Source: Anaerolineales bacterium
GTDB taxonomy: Bacteria; Chloroflexota; Anaerolineae; Anaerolineales; Villigracilaceae
NCBI GenBank assembly: GCA_022865905.1
Contig: JALHUM010000119.1
Coordinates: 1-46,635 of the forward strand
Direction: 5' to 3'
DNA: 46,635 bases
The translations under genes and the position numbers were made by a program. Numbering within the stretch: position 1 is the first letter of the stretch; each line of letters opens with the position of its first letter. Of this stretch, positions 28,683 to 37,721 are shown piece by piece. The notes below the pieces were generated by a model that saw only the letters and a program-made list of their open reading frames with translations, was not told where the DNA came from and did no database searches.

Positions 28683-29222
28683 AACGCTGCGGAAAATAAC
28701 CGCTTTCCTGACTGAGTACAAAATTCCTTTTGCGGTGATTGGCGGGATTGCCAATGCCGAAAGGGGACGGATGCGTGCGACAGAGGCTGCGGACTTGAAA
28801 GTCCTCATTCAAGGTCGGACGATCTCTGTGTTCCGCAAATTGGCCGAGAGCTGTTTCAAGCCCTATCGCCGTCCCTGGCTTGGAAAGGCCGAGAGCGGAC
28901 TAATTGTTTCCGTCGAGGTTGAGCCTGGGATGGTCGTAGATATGCTGACTGCGGTTTTTCCCTATGAAGAGTTGGCAATCCGACGCGCTGAAATTATCAT
29001 AATTGACGGAGTTCCATTGCCGATTTGCACTGCCGAGGATTTGATTATTACCGAGCCATCTCAAACCGCAGCCAGGATTGGATAGATATCGAAGGAGTGT
29101 TGATCCGCCAGCGCGGCAAACTAGATGTTGCCTACATTCGCGACTGGCTTTCGCAATTTGCGGAGGCGCTCGAAAATCCCCAAATCCTGACGCGCTTCAA
29201 CCATCTGCACGAAACTGTCTAG
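28666..29222 (+). pseudogene. Nucleotidyltransferase-fold (AbiEii/MNT-like) protein with -1 frameshift near 29052
   Basis: IPFAVIGGIANAERGRMRATEAADLKVLI...PICTAEDLII then DWIDIEGVLIRQRGKLDVAYIRDWL in the next frame; one added T restores it. Confidence 0.6.
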
Positions 29223-29236
29223 ATTCAGTCATTGCA

Positions 29237-29258
29237 GACAGGGCTACCATGCCCTGTC
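29237..29258. repeat. Hairpin in intergenic region
   Basis: GACAGGGC-TACCAT-GCCCTGTC, perfect 8-bp stem. Confidence 0.6.
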
Positions 29259-29342
29259 GGGATGGCATGCCCGCAGGGTGCTCCGCGAGGAGCCATACCT
29301 GTATGAATTTCAGGATATATTATTCACGTAAGGAGAAAAACA

Positions 29343-30323
29343 ATGCAAACTTTTCTTCATGGTCGCGACTTGATCGGCGACCTCGATTTTACGAAAGAAG
29401 AAGTCGAAACCGTCCTGGATGTGGCCTTCGACTTGAAGCGGAAGCGCGCCCTGAATGAGCCGCATCCTTACCTGCGTGACAAGGTGTTGGCAATGCTGTT
29501 CTTCTTTTCGTCCACACGCACACGCGGCTCGTTCGAGGCCGGCATGGCCCAATTGGGCGGACACGGCGCGTTCATCGAGAGCAAGACTACCCAGATCGCG
29601 CACGGCGATACGCCCAAGGAAATCGGCGAGATTTTCGGGCGCTACTTTGACGGCATCGCCATCCGCCACGTGGACTGGGGCGTGGGCAACGGCTACCTTA
29701 ACGCGGTCGCCAAATACTCGCGCGCGCCGGTCCTTAACATGCAATGTGACATCTACCACCCCTTTCAGTGTCTGGCTGACCTGATGACCATCATCGAGAA
29801 GAAAGGCCGTGACCTGCGCCACAAGAAGATGGTTGTTTCATGGGCGTACGCGGCCTCATACCAGAAGCCGATTTCAGTGCCGCAATCGCTCATCCTGCAG
29901 ATGCCGCGCTTCGGCATGGATGTGATCCTGGCGCACCCGCCCGAATTCAAACTAATGCCCGACATTATGGATCAGGCGAAGGAACAGGCCAAGAAATTCG
30001 GCGCTGGCTTCGAAGTGGTGGACGACATGGAAGCCGCCTTCAAGGACGCGGACATCGTCTACGCCAAATCCTGGGGTGCGATGGTGCACACGCCGGACCC
30101 GGAAGAGGGCGCCAAGATCATCAAGAAATATCCGCACTGGATCACCGACGAGAAGAAGATGGCCCTCGCTAAACCGGATGCCATCTACATGCACCCGCTG
30201 CCCGCTGACCGCAACATCGAAGTTACCGACGGCGTGATGGACGGGGCGCAGTCGGTCGTTTATGACGAAGCTGAAAACCGCCTGCACGCGCAAAAGGCGG
30301 TGATGGCACTGACGATGGGGTAG
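29343..30323 (+). CDS. Ornithine-carbamoyltransferase-family protein, YgeW-like
   Basis: FFSSTRTRGSFEAGMAQLGGHGAF, FDGIAIRH, YHPFQCLADLMTIIEKKG, MHPLPADRNIEVTDGVMD. Confidence 0.85.
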   Translation: MQTFLHGRDLIGDLDFTKEEVETVLDVAFDLKRKRALNEPHPYLRDKVLAMLFFFSSTRTRGSFEAGMAQLGGHGAFIESKTTQIAHGDTPKEIGEIFGRYFDGIAIRHVDWGVGNGYLNAVAKYSRAPVLNMQCDIYHPFQCLADLMTIIEKKGRDLRHKKMVVSWAYAASYQKPISVPQSLILQMPRFGMDVILAHPPEFKLMPDIMDQAKEQAKKFGAGFEVVDDMEAAFKDADIVYAKSWGAMVHTPDPEEGAKIIKKYPHWITDEKKMALAKPDAIYMHPLPADRNIEVTDGVMDGAQSVVYDEAENRLHAQKAVMALTMG

Positions 30324-30331
30324 GAGGACAC

Positions 30332-31291
30332 ATGATCAATCGCAAACTTGCCGTCGTCGCCATCGGCGGCAACTCGCTCATCAAGGACGAAAAGCACAAG
30401 ACCGTCGAAGACCAGTACCAGGCCGCCAAAGAGACCACCTTCCACATCGCCGACATGATCGAGGCTGGCTGGGAGGTGGCCATCGGTCACGGCAACGGGC
30501 CGCAGGTCGGGTTCATTCTGCGCCGGTCCGAAATCGCCGCGAAAGTGGAAGGTATGCACGAGGTTCCATTGGATGTCTGCGGTGCAGATAGCCAGGGCGC
30601 CATCGGCTACGCCCTCCAACAAACTTTGCAGAACGAGTTGTACCGGCGCGACATCCAAAAGGCGGTTGCTACCATCATCACGCAGGTTCTCGTGGACAAG
30701 AACGATCCGGCCTTCAAGAACCCGTCCAAGCCTATCGGCAGTTTCATGGACGCGCCCGAGGCGAAACGGCGCCAGACAGACATGGGCTGGAACGTGGTCG
30801 AAGACGCCGGGCGCGGCTGGCGGCGCGTGGTCGCTTCACCGCTGCCGAAAGAAGTCGTCGAATTGGAGTCGGTGCAAACGCTATTGAATGCCGGGGCGGT
30901 GGTCATCACCGTGGGCGGCGGCGGCATCCCGGTGATAGATGCGGGCAAAGGCATTTATCAGGGCGTGGCGGCCGTCATTGACAAAGACTTCGCCTCGAGC
31001 TTGCTGGCTCGTCTCATCCAGGCAGACTTGTTCCTGATTTCCACTGCTGTGGAAAAGGTTGCCATCAACTTCGGCAAGCCCGACCAGAAATGGATTGACC
31101 GCATGACGCTGGACGAGGCCAAGAATTATCTCGCCGAAGGCATACATTTCGCCAAAGGCTCCATGGCGCCCAAGATCCAGGCCATCATCTGGTTCCTGGA
31201 AACTAACCCCGATGCCAAAGCGCTCATTACCAATCCCGAAAACATCGGGCGCGCCCTCAAAGGCGAAACCGGCACCTGGATTATGCCGTGA
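30332..31291 (+). CDS. arcC: Carbamate kinase
   Basis: VVAIGGNSLI, GHGNGPQVGFILRRSE, GGGGIPVIDAGKGIYQGVAAVIDKDFASSLLA, FAKGSMAPKIQA. Confidence 0.95.
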   Translation: MINRKLAVVAIGGNSLIKDEKHKTVEDQYQAAKETTFHIADMIEAGWEVAIGHGNGPQVGFILRRSEIAAKVEGMHEVPLDVCGADSQGAIGYALQQTLQNELYRRDIQKAVATIITQVLVDKNDPAFKNPSKPIGSFMDAPEAKRRQTDMGWNVVEDAGRGWRRVVASPLPKEVVELESVQTLLNAGAVVITVGGGGIPVIDAGKGIYQGVAAVIDKDFASSLLARLIQADLFLISTAVEKVAINFGKPDQKWIDRMTLDEAKNYLAEGIHFAKGSMAPKIQAIIWFLETNPDAKALITNPENIGRALKGETGTWIMP

Positions 31292-31460
31292 TGGAATCTG
31301 TGATTTAAAGCACTACCTACCGCCTTGCTGTCATGTTATGTTAGAATAGTTCAAACATATGGTGAGGAAAGGAGGCGTTACCCCAAATTTACAAAAGCCA
31401 TTACGTCGTTCTATCCGGTCAATTCCTGTAACTCTAATTTCAAAGAAGGAGAAGCATCTT

Positions 31461-32747
31461 ATGCGCAACAAGATTTTGCACCTCACCTTTCTCGCCATGG
31501 CTTTCATGCTCATCGTGTCCGCTTGCGGACCGAAAACCACCGAACCTCCGGTCGTAACCGAGCCACCGGTCGTCGTGACCGAAGCGCCAACTGTTGCACC
31601 AACCGAAGCACCAACCGAAGCGCCGACCGAGGCTGTGGGTGGCCTCCAGATCCCCGAGGTTGAATCAGGCAAATTCAATGTGGGTATGGTATTGATCGGC
31701 CCCCACGACGATGGCGGCTGGTCCCAGGCTCACTATGAAGGCTTGCTCTATGTGGAAGCAAATGTACCTAATGTTCACACGGCTTACATCGAGAACGTGC
31801 CGGAAGGCGCTGACTCTGAGCAGATCTTCCGCAGCCTGGCCCGCAAAGGATTCGACCTGATCCTCGGCACATCCTTCGGTTACATGGATCCGATGGAAAC
31901 CGTTGCCGGTGAATTCCCGGATGCGATGTTCATTCACCTGACTGGTATCAAGTCGAACATGACAAACTTTGGCAACCTGATGGGTGCCATGGAAGATATG
32001 AAGTATCTGGCCGGTATGCTGGCTGGCGCTCGAGCCAAAGCCGATGGCAATCCGAAACTCGGTTACATGGCCACCTTCCCGATCCCTGAAGAAATCCGTC
32101 TGGGCAATGCCATTGCGCTGGGCATGAAGAAGACCTGTCCAGAATGCACGATGGATGTTCGCTGGATCAATACCTGGCATGACCCAATCATCGAGAAGGA
32201 AGCCGCGGCTTCCCTGTTTGATGCCGGTGCGCAAGTGGTCTTCACCGGAGCAGATACCCCCGCCGTGGCCGATGTTGCCCAGGAAAAGGGCAAATGGGGC
32301 GTCACTTACGACTGGTACGGCTCCTGCAAGGTGGATGCCTGTCTCACCGCCCCGTATTGGGTCTGGGGCCCGATCTATGCTGGAATCGCCGAAAAGGTGA
32401 TTGCCGGAACCTATGTTCCCGGTTGGGAATACTTCGATGCCGAAACAGGTGCCCTGGGACTCTACGGCTTTATGGAAGGCCAGACAATGCAACCCGGCGT
32501 TGTCAACCTTGATCCTGCAGTGATTACCATGGTTCAGGACATCCTCGCCCAGATGCTTGCCGGTGAATTCAACCGCTTCGATGTGTTCACCGGTCCGATC
32601 AATGACAATCAGGGTAATGTGGTTCTACCTGCTGGTCAAAGCCTGGAGCAGGTTGATCTCGACGCCTTCCCCGAATATGGTTTACCCTGTAGCATCCCGG
32701 TCTGTATGAAGTGGTGGGCTGAAGGCATTACTGCTGAACTACCATAA
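31461..32747 (+). CDS. BMP-family (PnrA-like) substrate-binding lipoprotein
   Basis: Lipobox LIVSACG, PT/E linker, VGMVLIGPHDDGGWSQAHYEG, AGMLAGARAKADGNPKLGYMATFP. Confidence 0.9.
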   Translation: MRNKILHLTFLAMAFMLIVSACGPKTTEPPVVTEPPVVVTEAPTVAPTEAPTEAPTEAVGGLQIPEVESGKFNVGMVLIGPHDDGGWSQAHYEGLLYVEANVPNVHTAYIENVPEGADSEQIFRSLARKGFDLILGTSFGYMDPMETVAGEFPDAMFIHLTGIKSNMTNFGNLMGAMEDMKYLAGMLAGARAKADGNPKLGYMATFPIPEEIRLGNAIALGMKKTCPECTMDVRWINTWHDPIIEKEAAASLFDAGAQVVFTGADTPAVADVAQEKGKWGVTYDWYGSCKVDACLTAPYWVWGPIYAGIAEKVIAGTYVPGWEYFDAETGALGLYGFMEGQTMQPGVVNLDPAVITMVQDILAQMLAGEFNRFDVFTGPINDNQGNVVLPAGQSLEQVDLDAFPEYGLPCSIPVCMKWWAEGITAELP

Positions 32748-32775
32748 CTGACTCCATAAACATTCCACGCAACAC

Positions 32776-32803
32776 GGGCCGGAACCCCCCGGGATTCCGG
32801 CCC
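32776..32803 (+). terminator. Strong hairpin between binding protein and ABC genes, attenuator/terminator-like
   Basis: GGGCCGGAA-(10 nt)-TTCCGGCCC followed by CCCTTCTATTT. Confidence 0.55.
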
Positions 32804-32899
32804 CCCTTCTATTTGAAATTGTTGCATTTCTGAGCACATACGTTTAATAAAGGATGCGACGCCCACTGGGCAGGTATTGGCTCACCGCAGGAGCGACCA

Positions 32900-34507
32900 T
32901 TGAACACCCTGGAACGTAAAACCACAAATTCGTCTGGTATAGAAAAGGCCACGCTGTTTGTGGAGATGCGCGGGATCGTAAAGTGCTTTCCTGGCGTGCT
33001 GGCAAACGATCAAGTGGACTTTGAATTACGCGGCGGCGAAATCCATGCCCTGCTGGGGGAAAATGGTGCTGGTAAAAGTACATTGATGAACATCCTGGCT
33101 GGTTTATACCGGCAAGATTCTGGAATTATTAAAGTCAAAGGCAATCCTGTTTATTTCTCGTCGCCGCGCGATGCCATTCGCGCTGGAATTGGGATGGTGC
33201 ATCAACATTTTATGCTTGTGCCTTCCCAGACAGTCACAGAAAATGTTTTACTCGGCCTGGATGACCCGCGTTTCCTTCTGCGTTTGCCTGATTTCGACTC
33301 CAAAGTGGCAGATCTGGGCGAGCGCTTCGGTTTGAAAGTGGATCCGCGTGCCAAAATCTGGCAGTTATCAGTGGGTGAACAGCAGCGCGTGGAAATCATC
33401 AAGATGCTCTACCGTGGCACGGATGTGCTTATCATGGACGAGCCAACCGCCGTGCTCGCGCCGCAGGAAATCGAAGGCCTGTTCATGACCCTGCGAGCCA
33501 TGATTGCGGGGGGCAAGTCCGTTATTTTCATCAGCCACAAATTGCAGGAAGTAACCGCCATTGCCGATCGCGTCACGGTGTTGCGGCGCGGCAAGGTGAT
33601 GGCGGCCGGCCTGACGACGGCTGGCGTGACGCGGCAGGAACTGGCCTGCCAGATGGTCGGGCGCGAGGTCATCTTCCAGTTGGACAAAAAGCCGGGCAAG
33701 CCGGGTGAAATAGTGCTGGATGTGAATGACCTCCACGCCGAAAACGACAAAGGCCTGCCTGCTCTGCGTGGTGTATCGCTTAATGTGCGCAGCGGTGAAA
33801 TTGTGGGTCTGGCGGGCGTGGCGGGCAACGGACAACGCGAACTATCCCAGGTCATTAGCGGGCTGCGCAAATGCACGCAGGGACATGTGCTCCTGAACGG
33901 CGACCTGGTCAGCAATTGCAATACCCTGTTCGGGATTCAGCATGGCATGGCCTACGTCCCTGAAGACCGCACGCACGTGGGCACTGCGCCGAACCTGAGC
34001 GTGACCGATAACGTCATTATGAAAAAATATCGCCAAGCACCGATCTCGAAGCATGGCCTGCTGGATATGACTTCCGCTACGAAATTTGCCAACGAGCTCA
34101 AGCAGGCTTACGACATCATTGTACCAAACGTCGCCACGCCAGTGCGTCTGCTTTCGGGTGGCAATTTACAGCGCGTGATCCTGGCGCGCGAAATTTCGGG
34201 CCAACCAGCGTTCATGGTGGCAGTCCAGCCGACGCGTGGATTGGACGTGGGCGCCATCGAGGGTGTCCACCGGTTACTGCTGACGCAAAGAGAAGCGGGG
34301 GCGGCGGTGCTGCTTATTTCGGAGGAGTTGGAAGAACTTCTCTCGCTGAGTGACCGCGTCTACGTGATTTACGAGGGAAAAATCATGGGGGAGATTAAGG
34401 TGGATGTTGAAGAACCAGACCAAAGTCTGATTGAGACCGTTGGATTGATGATGACCGGCACACCGCTTGACCAGATCCCAAAAGAAGGAGCAGCCGCACA
34501 TGTCTGA
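32900..34507 (+). CDS. Nucleoside/sugar-type ABC transporter duplicated ATPase
   Basis: GENGAGKSTLMNILAGLY, LSVGEQQRVEIIKMLYRGTDVLIMDEPTAVL, LSGGNLQRVILAREI. Confidence 0.94.
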   Translation: MNTLERKTTNSSGIEKATLFVEMRGIVKCFPGVLANDQVDFELRGGEIHALLGENGAGKSTLMNILAGLYRQDSGIIKVKGNPVYFSSPRDAIRAGIGMVHQHFMLVPSQTVTENVLLGLDDPRFLLRLPDFDSKVADLGERFGLKVDPRAKIWQLSVGEQQRVEIIKMLYRGTDVLIMDEPTAVLAPQEIEGLFMTLRAMIAGGKSVIFISHKLQEVTAIADRVTVLRRGKVMAAGLTTAGVTRQELACQMVGREVIFQLDKKPGKPGEIVLDVNDLHAENDKGLPALRGVSLNVRSGEIVGLAGVAGNGQRELSQVISGLRKCTQGHVLLNGDLVSNCNTLFGIQHGMAYVPEDRTHVGTAPNLSVTDNVIMKKYRQAPISKHGLLDMTSATKFANELKQAYDIIVPNVATPVRLLSGGNLQRVILAREISGQPAFMVAVQPTRGLDVGAIEGVHRLLLTQREAGAAVLLISEELEELLSLSDRVYVIYEGKIMGEIKVDVEEPDQSLIETVGLMMTGTPLDQIPKEGAAAHV

Positions 34508-35639
34508 GTCATCCATCTCTGCATTAAAATCGAAGCGGCGTCTTCCGTTTCGGATTCACATTGAGCCGCGGCTGAGTGCCCCCCCTGCCTGGTATCCCGC
34601 GGCTGTTTCACTGGGAGCCATCGTCGCCGCTCTCTTCCTGGGCGGAGTTTTGATCGCGTATGCAGGCGGCGATCCCATCCGATCTTATCTCCACATTGCC
34701 AAAGCCTCGTTTGGGAACATTGGCGTGATCTCGGATACCATTGTCAAGGCCACGCCGATCCTGTTAACCAGCCTGGCCTGTTCGGTGGCCTTTCGCATGA
34801 AGTTGTGGAATATCGGTGCGGAGGGACAGTTCATCATGGGTGCGTTTGGTGCCAGCGCGGTGGTGTTGACACCCATGCTGGCGCCGGAAACGTCGCGCTG
34901 GCTGTTCATCCCGGCCATGATGCTTGCGGGAATGGCAGCGGGCGCAGTCTGGGGCTGGATACCTGGCGTTTTGAAGGCGCGCTTCAACGTTAACGAGATC
35001 ATCAGCACACTGATGCTGAACTACATCGCCGTGGCTTGGGTCAATTTCTGGATCTTCGCCGTGTGGACTGAAGGCGGCTTCCAGATGAGCCCAAAATTTT
35101 CTCAGAATGCCTGGTTCCCGCGTCTGCTGGACTATGCAAAGGCGATCCCCGTTTTCCGCGGCCTGACGACCCACCTGGGTTTGTTGATTGGCATTTTGGC
35201 GGCAGTCATTCTGTGGCTGGTGATCTATCGCAGTCGCTGGGGATATGAGATTCGCCTGATCGGCGATAATCCACGCGCTGCCCAGTATGCGGGCATCAAT
35301 ATCACCCGCAACACGATTCTGGTGATGATGCTTTCCGGCGCGCTGGCCGGGCTGGGCGGCATGTCTGAAGTGTCGGGCGTCGTCCACCGCTTGCAGACCT
35401 CGCCCATCGCGGCTGGCTACGGCTTCACGGGTATCATCGTTGCCTGGCTGGCAAAACTGCACCCGATCGTGATCATCGTGGTCTCAATCTTGTTTGGTGC
35501 GTTGATTCTGGCAGGCCGCGAAATTCAGCCTTCGGGCGTACCCAAGATGATCCAAGGAATTATTCTGGTGTGTTTAATTGCCAGCGACTTCCTTATGCGT
35601 TATCGAGTCCAAATCGTTCGCACGCACGCGGAGGGCTAG
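34500..35639 (+). CDS. ABC transporter permease (nucleoside-type)
   Basis: Multi-TM, LWNIGAEGQFIMGAFGA, NVNEIISTLMLNYIAV. Confidence 0.9.
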   Translation: MSESSISALKSKRRLPFRIHIEPRLSAPPAWYPAAVSLGAIVAALFLGGVLIAYAGGDPIRSYLHIAKASFGNIGVISDTIVKATPILLTSLACSVAFRMKLWNIGAEGQFIMGAFGASAVVLTPMLAPETSRWLFIPAMMLAGMAAGAVWGWIPGVLKARFNVNEIISTLMLNYIAVAWVNFWIFAVWTEGGFQMSPKFSQNAWFPRLLDYAKAIPVFRGLTTHLGLLIGILAAVILWLVIYRSRWGYEIRLIGDNPRAAQYAGINITRNTILVMMLSGALAGLGGMSEVSGVVHRLQTSPIAAGYGFTGIIVAWLAKLHPIVIIVVSILFGALILAGREIQPSGVPKMIQGIILVCLIASDFLMRYRVQIVRTHAEG

Positions 35640-35642
35640 ACC

Positions 35643-36611
35643 ATGGACTTTATCGTCATTTTGCAAGCCGGCGTTGCCAGCGGGACCGTGCTGTTATTTG
35701 CTACGCTGGGGGAAATTTTCGCTGAACGGTCTGGCGTGCTCAACCTGGGCGTGGAAGGCATGATGCTGATCGGCGCGATGAGCGCCTACAGCGTGACCAT
35801 TGCCACGGGCAATCTTTGGCTGGGCGTGCTGACTGCCATTTTGTTAGCCGGTCTGCTCAGCCAGGTCCACGCTTTCATTACCATTACGCTTCAAGCCGAT
35901 CAGGTTGTCAGCGGTTTGGCGTTGACCTTCCTCGGCGTGGGCATCAGCCTGGTGTTGGGCGAGGGCCTGAGCAAGGCTGGCACGGTTTCGCTCATGCCAT
36001 CCTTCTCCATCCCGCTGCTTTCGCAAATTCCCCTCCTCGGTCCGATCTTCTTCAAAGAGCAGAGCGTGCTGGTTTACGTTGGCTATTTGCTCACGCCGCT
36101 GGCGTGGTTTTACATTAATCGCACGCGCCCGGGGATGCACCTGCGCGCGGTGGGTGAGTATCCTGCCGCGGCCGATGCGCTGGGCATCAACGTCTATCGC
36201 CTGCGCTACCTGTACGTCTTTATGGGCGGGATGCTGGCAGGTCTGGGCGGCGCGACCATCAGCCTGGCCATCTCGCCCGGCTGGTTCAGCGAAATGACCA
36301 CCGGCGGGCAGGGCTGGATCGCGGTGGGCTTGGTCATCTTCGCCCAGTGGAATCCCCTCCGTGCGGCGGTCGGTTCTTACGCTTTTGGCGCACTGCGTCG
36401 ACTCATCCTCGATATTCAAGGACCGACAATGCTTTTAGGCCTGCGCAATCCTTTTTACTATAATCCATACTGGGGATTCTTCCTGCAAATGATCCCATAC
36501 GCCTTCACAATTATTGTGCTGGTGATCGGCTCGCGCGAAGCGATGCGCAAGCGTCTCGGCGCGCCTGCTGCGCTGGGCACTCCCTATATTCGTGGCGAGA
36601 GAGGATTATAG
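35643..36611 (+). CDS. ABC transporter permease (second, nucleoside-type)
   Basis: LGEIFAERSGVLNLGVEGMMLIGAM, ADQVVSGLALTFLG. Confidence 0.92.
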   Translation: MDFIVILQAGVASGTVLLFATLGEIFAERSGVLNLGVEGMMLIGAMSAYSVTIATGNLWLGVLTAILLAGLLSQVHAFITITLQADQVVSGLALTFLGVGISLVLGEGLSKAGTVSLMPSFSIPLLSQIPLLGPIFFKEQSVLVYVGYLLTPLAWFYINRTRPGMHLRAVGEYPAAADALGINVYRLRYLYVFMGGMLAGLGGATISLAISPGWFSEMTTGGQGWIAVGLVIFAQWNPLRAAVGSYAFGALRRLILDIQGPTMLLGLRNPFYYNPYWGFFLQMIPYAFTIIVLVIGSREAMRKRLGAPAALGTPYIRGERGL

Positions 36612-36624
36612 TTGCGCTAATCCG

Positions 36625-37497
36625 ATGAACCTTTGGCAGCAATATCTCCGTCCGAAGACTGTAACTGAAGCATTACAGGCACTCAAGGCAACTCCCGGCC
36701 CCGCTTGCCTCATCGCAGGCGGGACTGATTTAATGCTGGATTTGCAGCAGGGCCGCCGCCCGCCCGTCCACATGCTGGTGGACCTTACCACCATTCCAGA
36801 AATGACTACCCTGGAACTCCGCCAGGGGGAGTTGTACATTGGGGCAGCCGTAGCGCTCAGCCGCATCGCCGCCTCGACCATGGCCGGGCAACACGCCCAG
36901 GCCTTGGTCGAAGCCTGTAACCTGATTGGCGGTCCACAGGTGCGCAATGTAGCTACACTGGGAGGTAACGTTGCCCACGCTTTGCCGGCTGCCGATGGCA
37001 CGATTGCACTGCTGGCATTGAACGCTCAAGCTGAAATTGCCAGCTTGCAAGATCGTCGTCGTGTGCCGCTGGGCGGTCTCTTCGTGGGGCCTGGACAATC
37101 TTCGTTGAAGATCGGGGAAGAACTCCTGGTGGGATTTTATCTGCCTTTGTACGCCGCGCATCAGGCTTCGGCCTTCGAGCGCATCATGCGAGCGCAAGGG
37201 ATCGCCCTGCCGATCCTCAATCTGGCCGTCTGGCTGGAACGGCGCTCAGACAGGATAGCCTGTATACGTATTGCTGTAGGTCCGGGCGGGCCAATACCAT
37301 TTCGAGCGCATGCAACAGAGAATGCTTTGAATGAAAAGTCCCCTACTACTGAGGCAGTGTCTTCGGCGCTGGATGTTTTGTTGCAAGAAGCCAAGTTCCG
37401 CACCAGCCCGCAGCGAGCCGGCGCTGGGTATCGTCGTCATTTGGCGGCGGCTTTGCTAAAAGATACCCTCGAAGTTGCGTGGCAGCGCGCCGGGTAA
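36625..37497 (+). CDS. Xanthine dehydrogenase-family FAD-binding subunit
   Basis: LIAGGTDLMLDLQQG, GGPQVRNVATLGGNVAHALPAADG. Confidence 0.9.
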   Translation: MNLWQQYLRPKTVTEALQALKATPGPACLIAGGTDLMLDLQQGRRPPVHMLVDLTTIPEMTTLELRQGELYIGAAVALSRIAASTMAGQHAQALVEACNLIGGPQVRNVATLGGNVAHALPAADGTIALLALNAQAEIASLQDRRRVPLGGLFVGPGQSSLKIGEELLVGFYLPLYAAHQASAFERIMRAQGIALPILNLAVWLERRSDRIACIRIAVGPGGPIPFRAHATENALNEKSPTTEAVSSALDVLLQEAKFRTSPQRAGAGYRRHLAAALLKDTLEVAWQRAG

Positions 37498-37603
37498 AAA
37501 ACATGGGGTCACGGAGACACTGAGATATAAAGATTTTTCTCTGTGACGCCGTGTCTGGTACCACCACAGCAAATCGTGGAGTCTTCACCGGTGTGGCAAA
37601 TTA

Positions 37604-37659
37604 GCCACGAATTGCACGAATTTCTTGAAATTTTCGGGAGAATTCGTGAAATTCGTGGC
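37604..37659. repeat. GCCACGAATT-type dyad element between FAD and FeS/Mo subunit genes
   Basis: GCCACGAATT (37604-37613)/AATTCGTGGC (37650-37659); inner CACGAATT/AATTCGTG. Confidence 0.8.
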
Positions 37660-37721
37660 AGACAAACCGCCATCAACGATTGAGGGCAGTCCTGCCCCGT
37701 GTCTCCGTGGTGAAAAAAACT

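Noticed and set aside
31300-31460. Purine riboswitch upstream of the binding-protein gene
   Set aside because: Looked for the conserved junction and loop motifs; not found.
31540-31640. ACCGAAGC(G/A)CCAAC tandem repeats in the binding-protein gene
   Set aside because: Ordinary Thr/Pro/Glu linker after a lipobox; common in lipoproteins.
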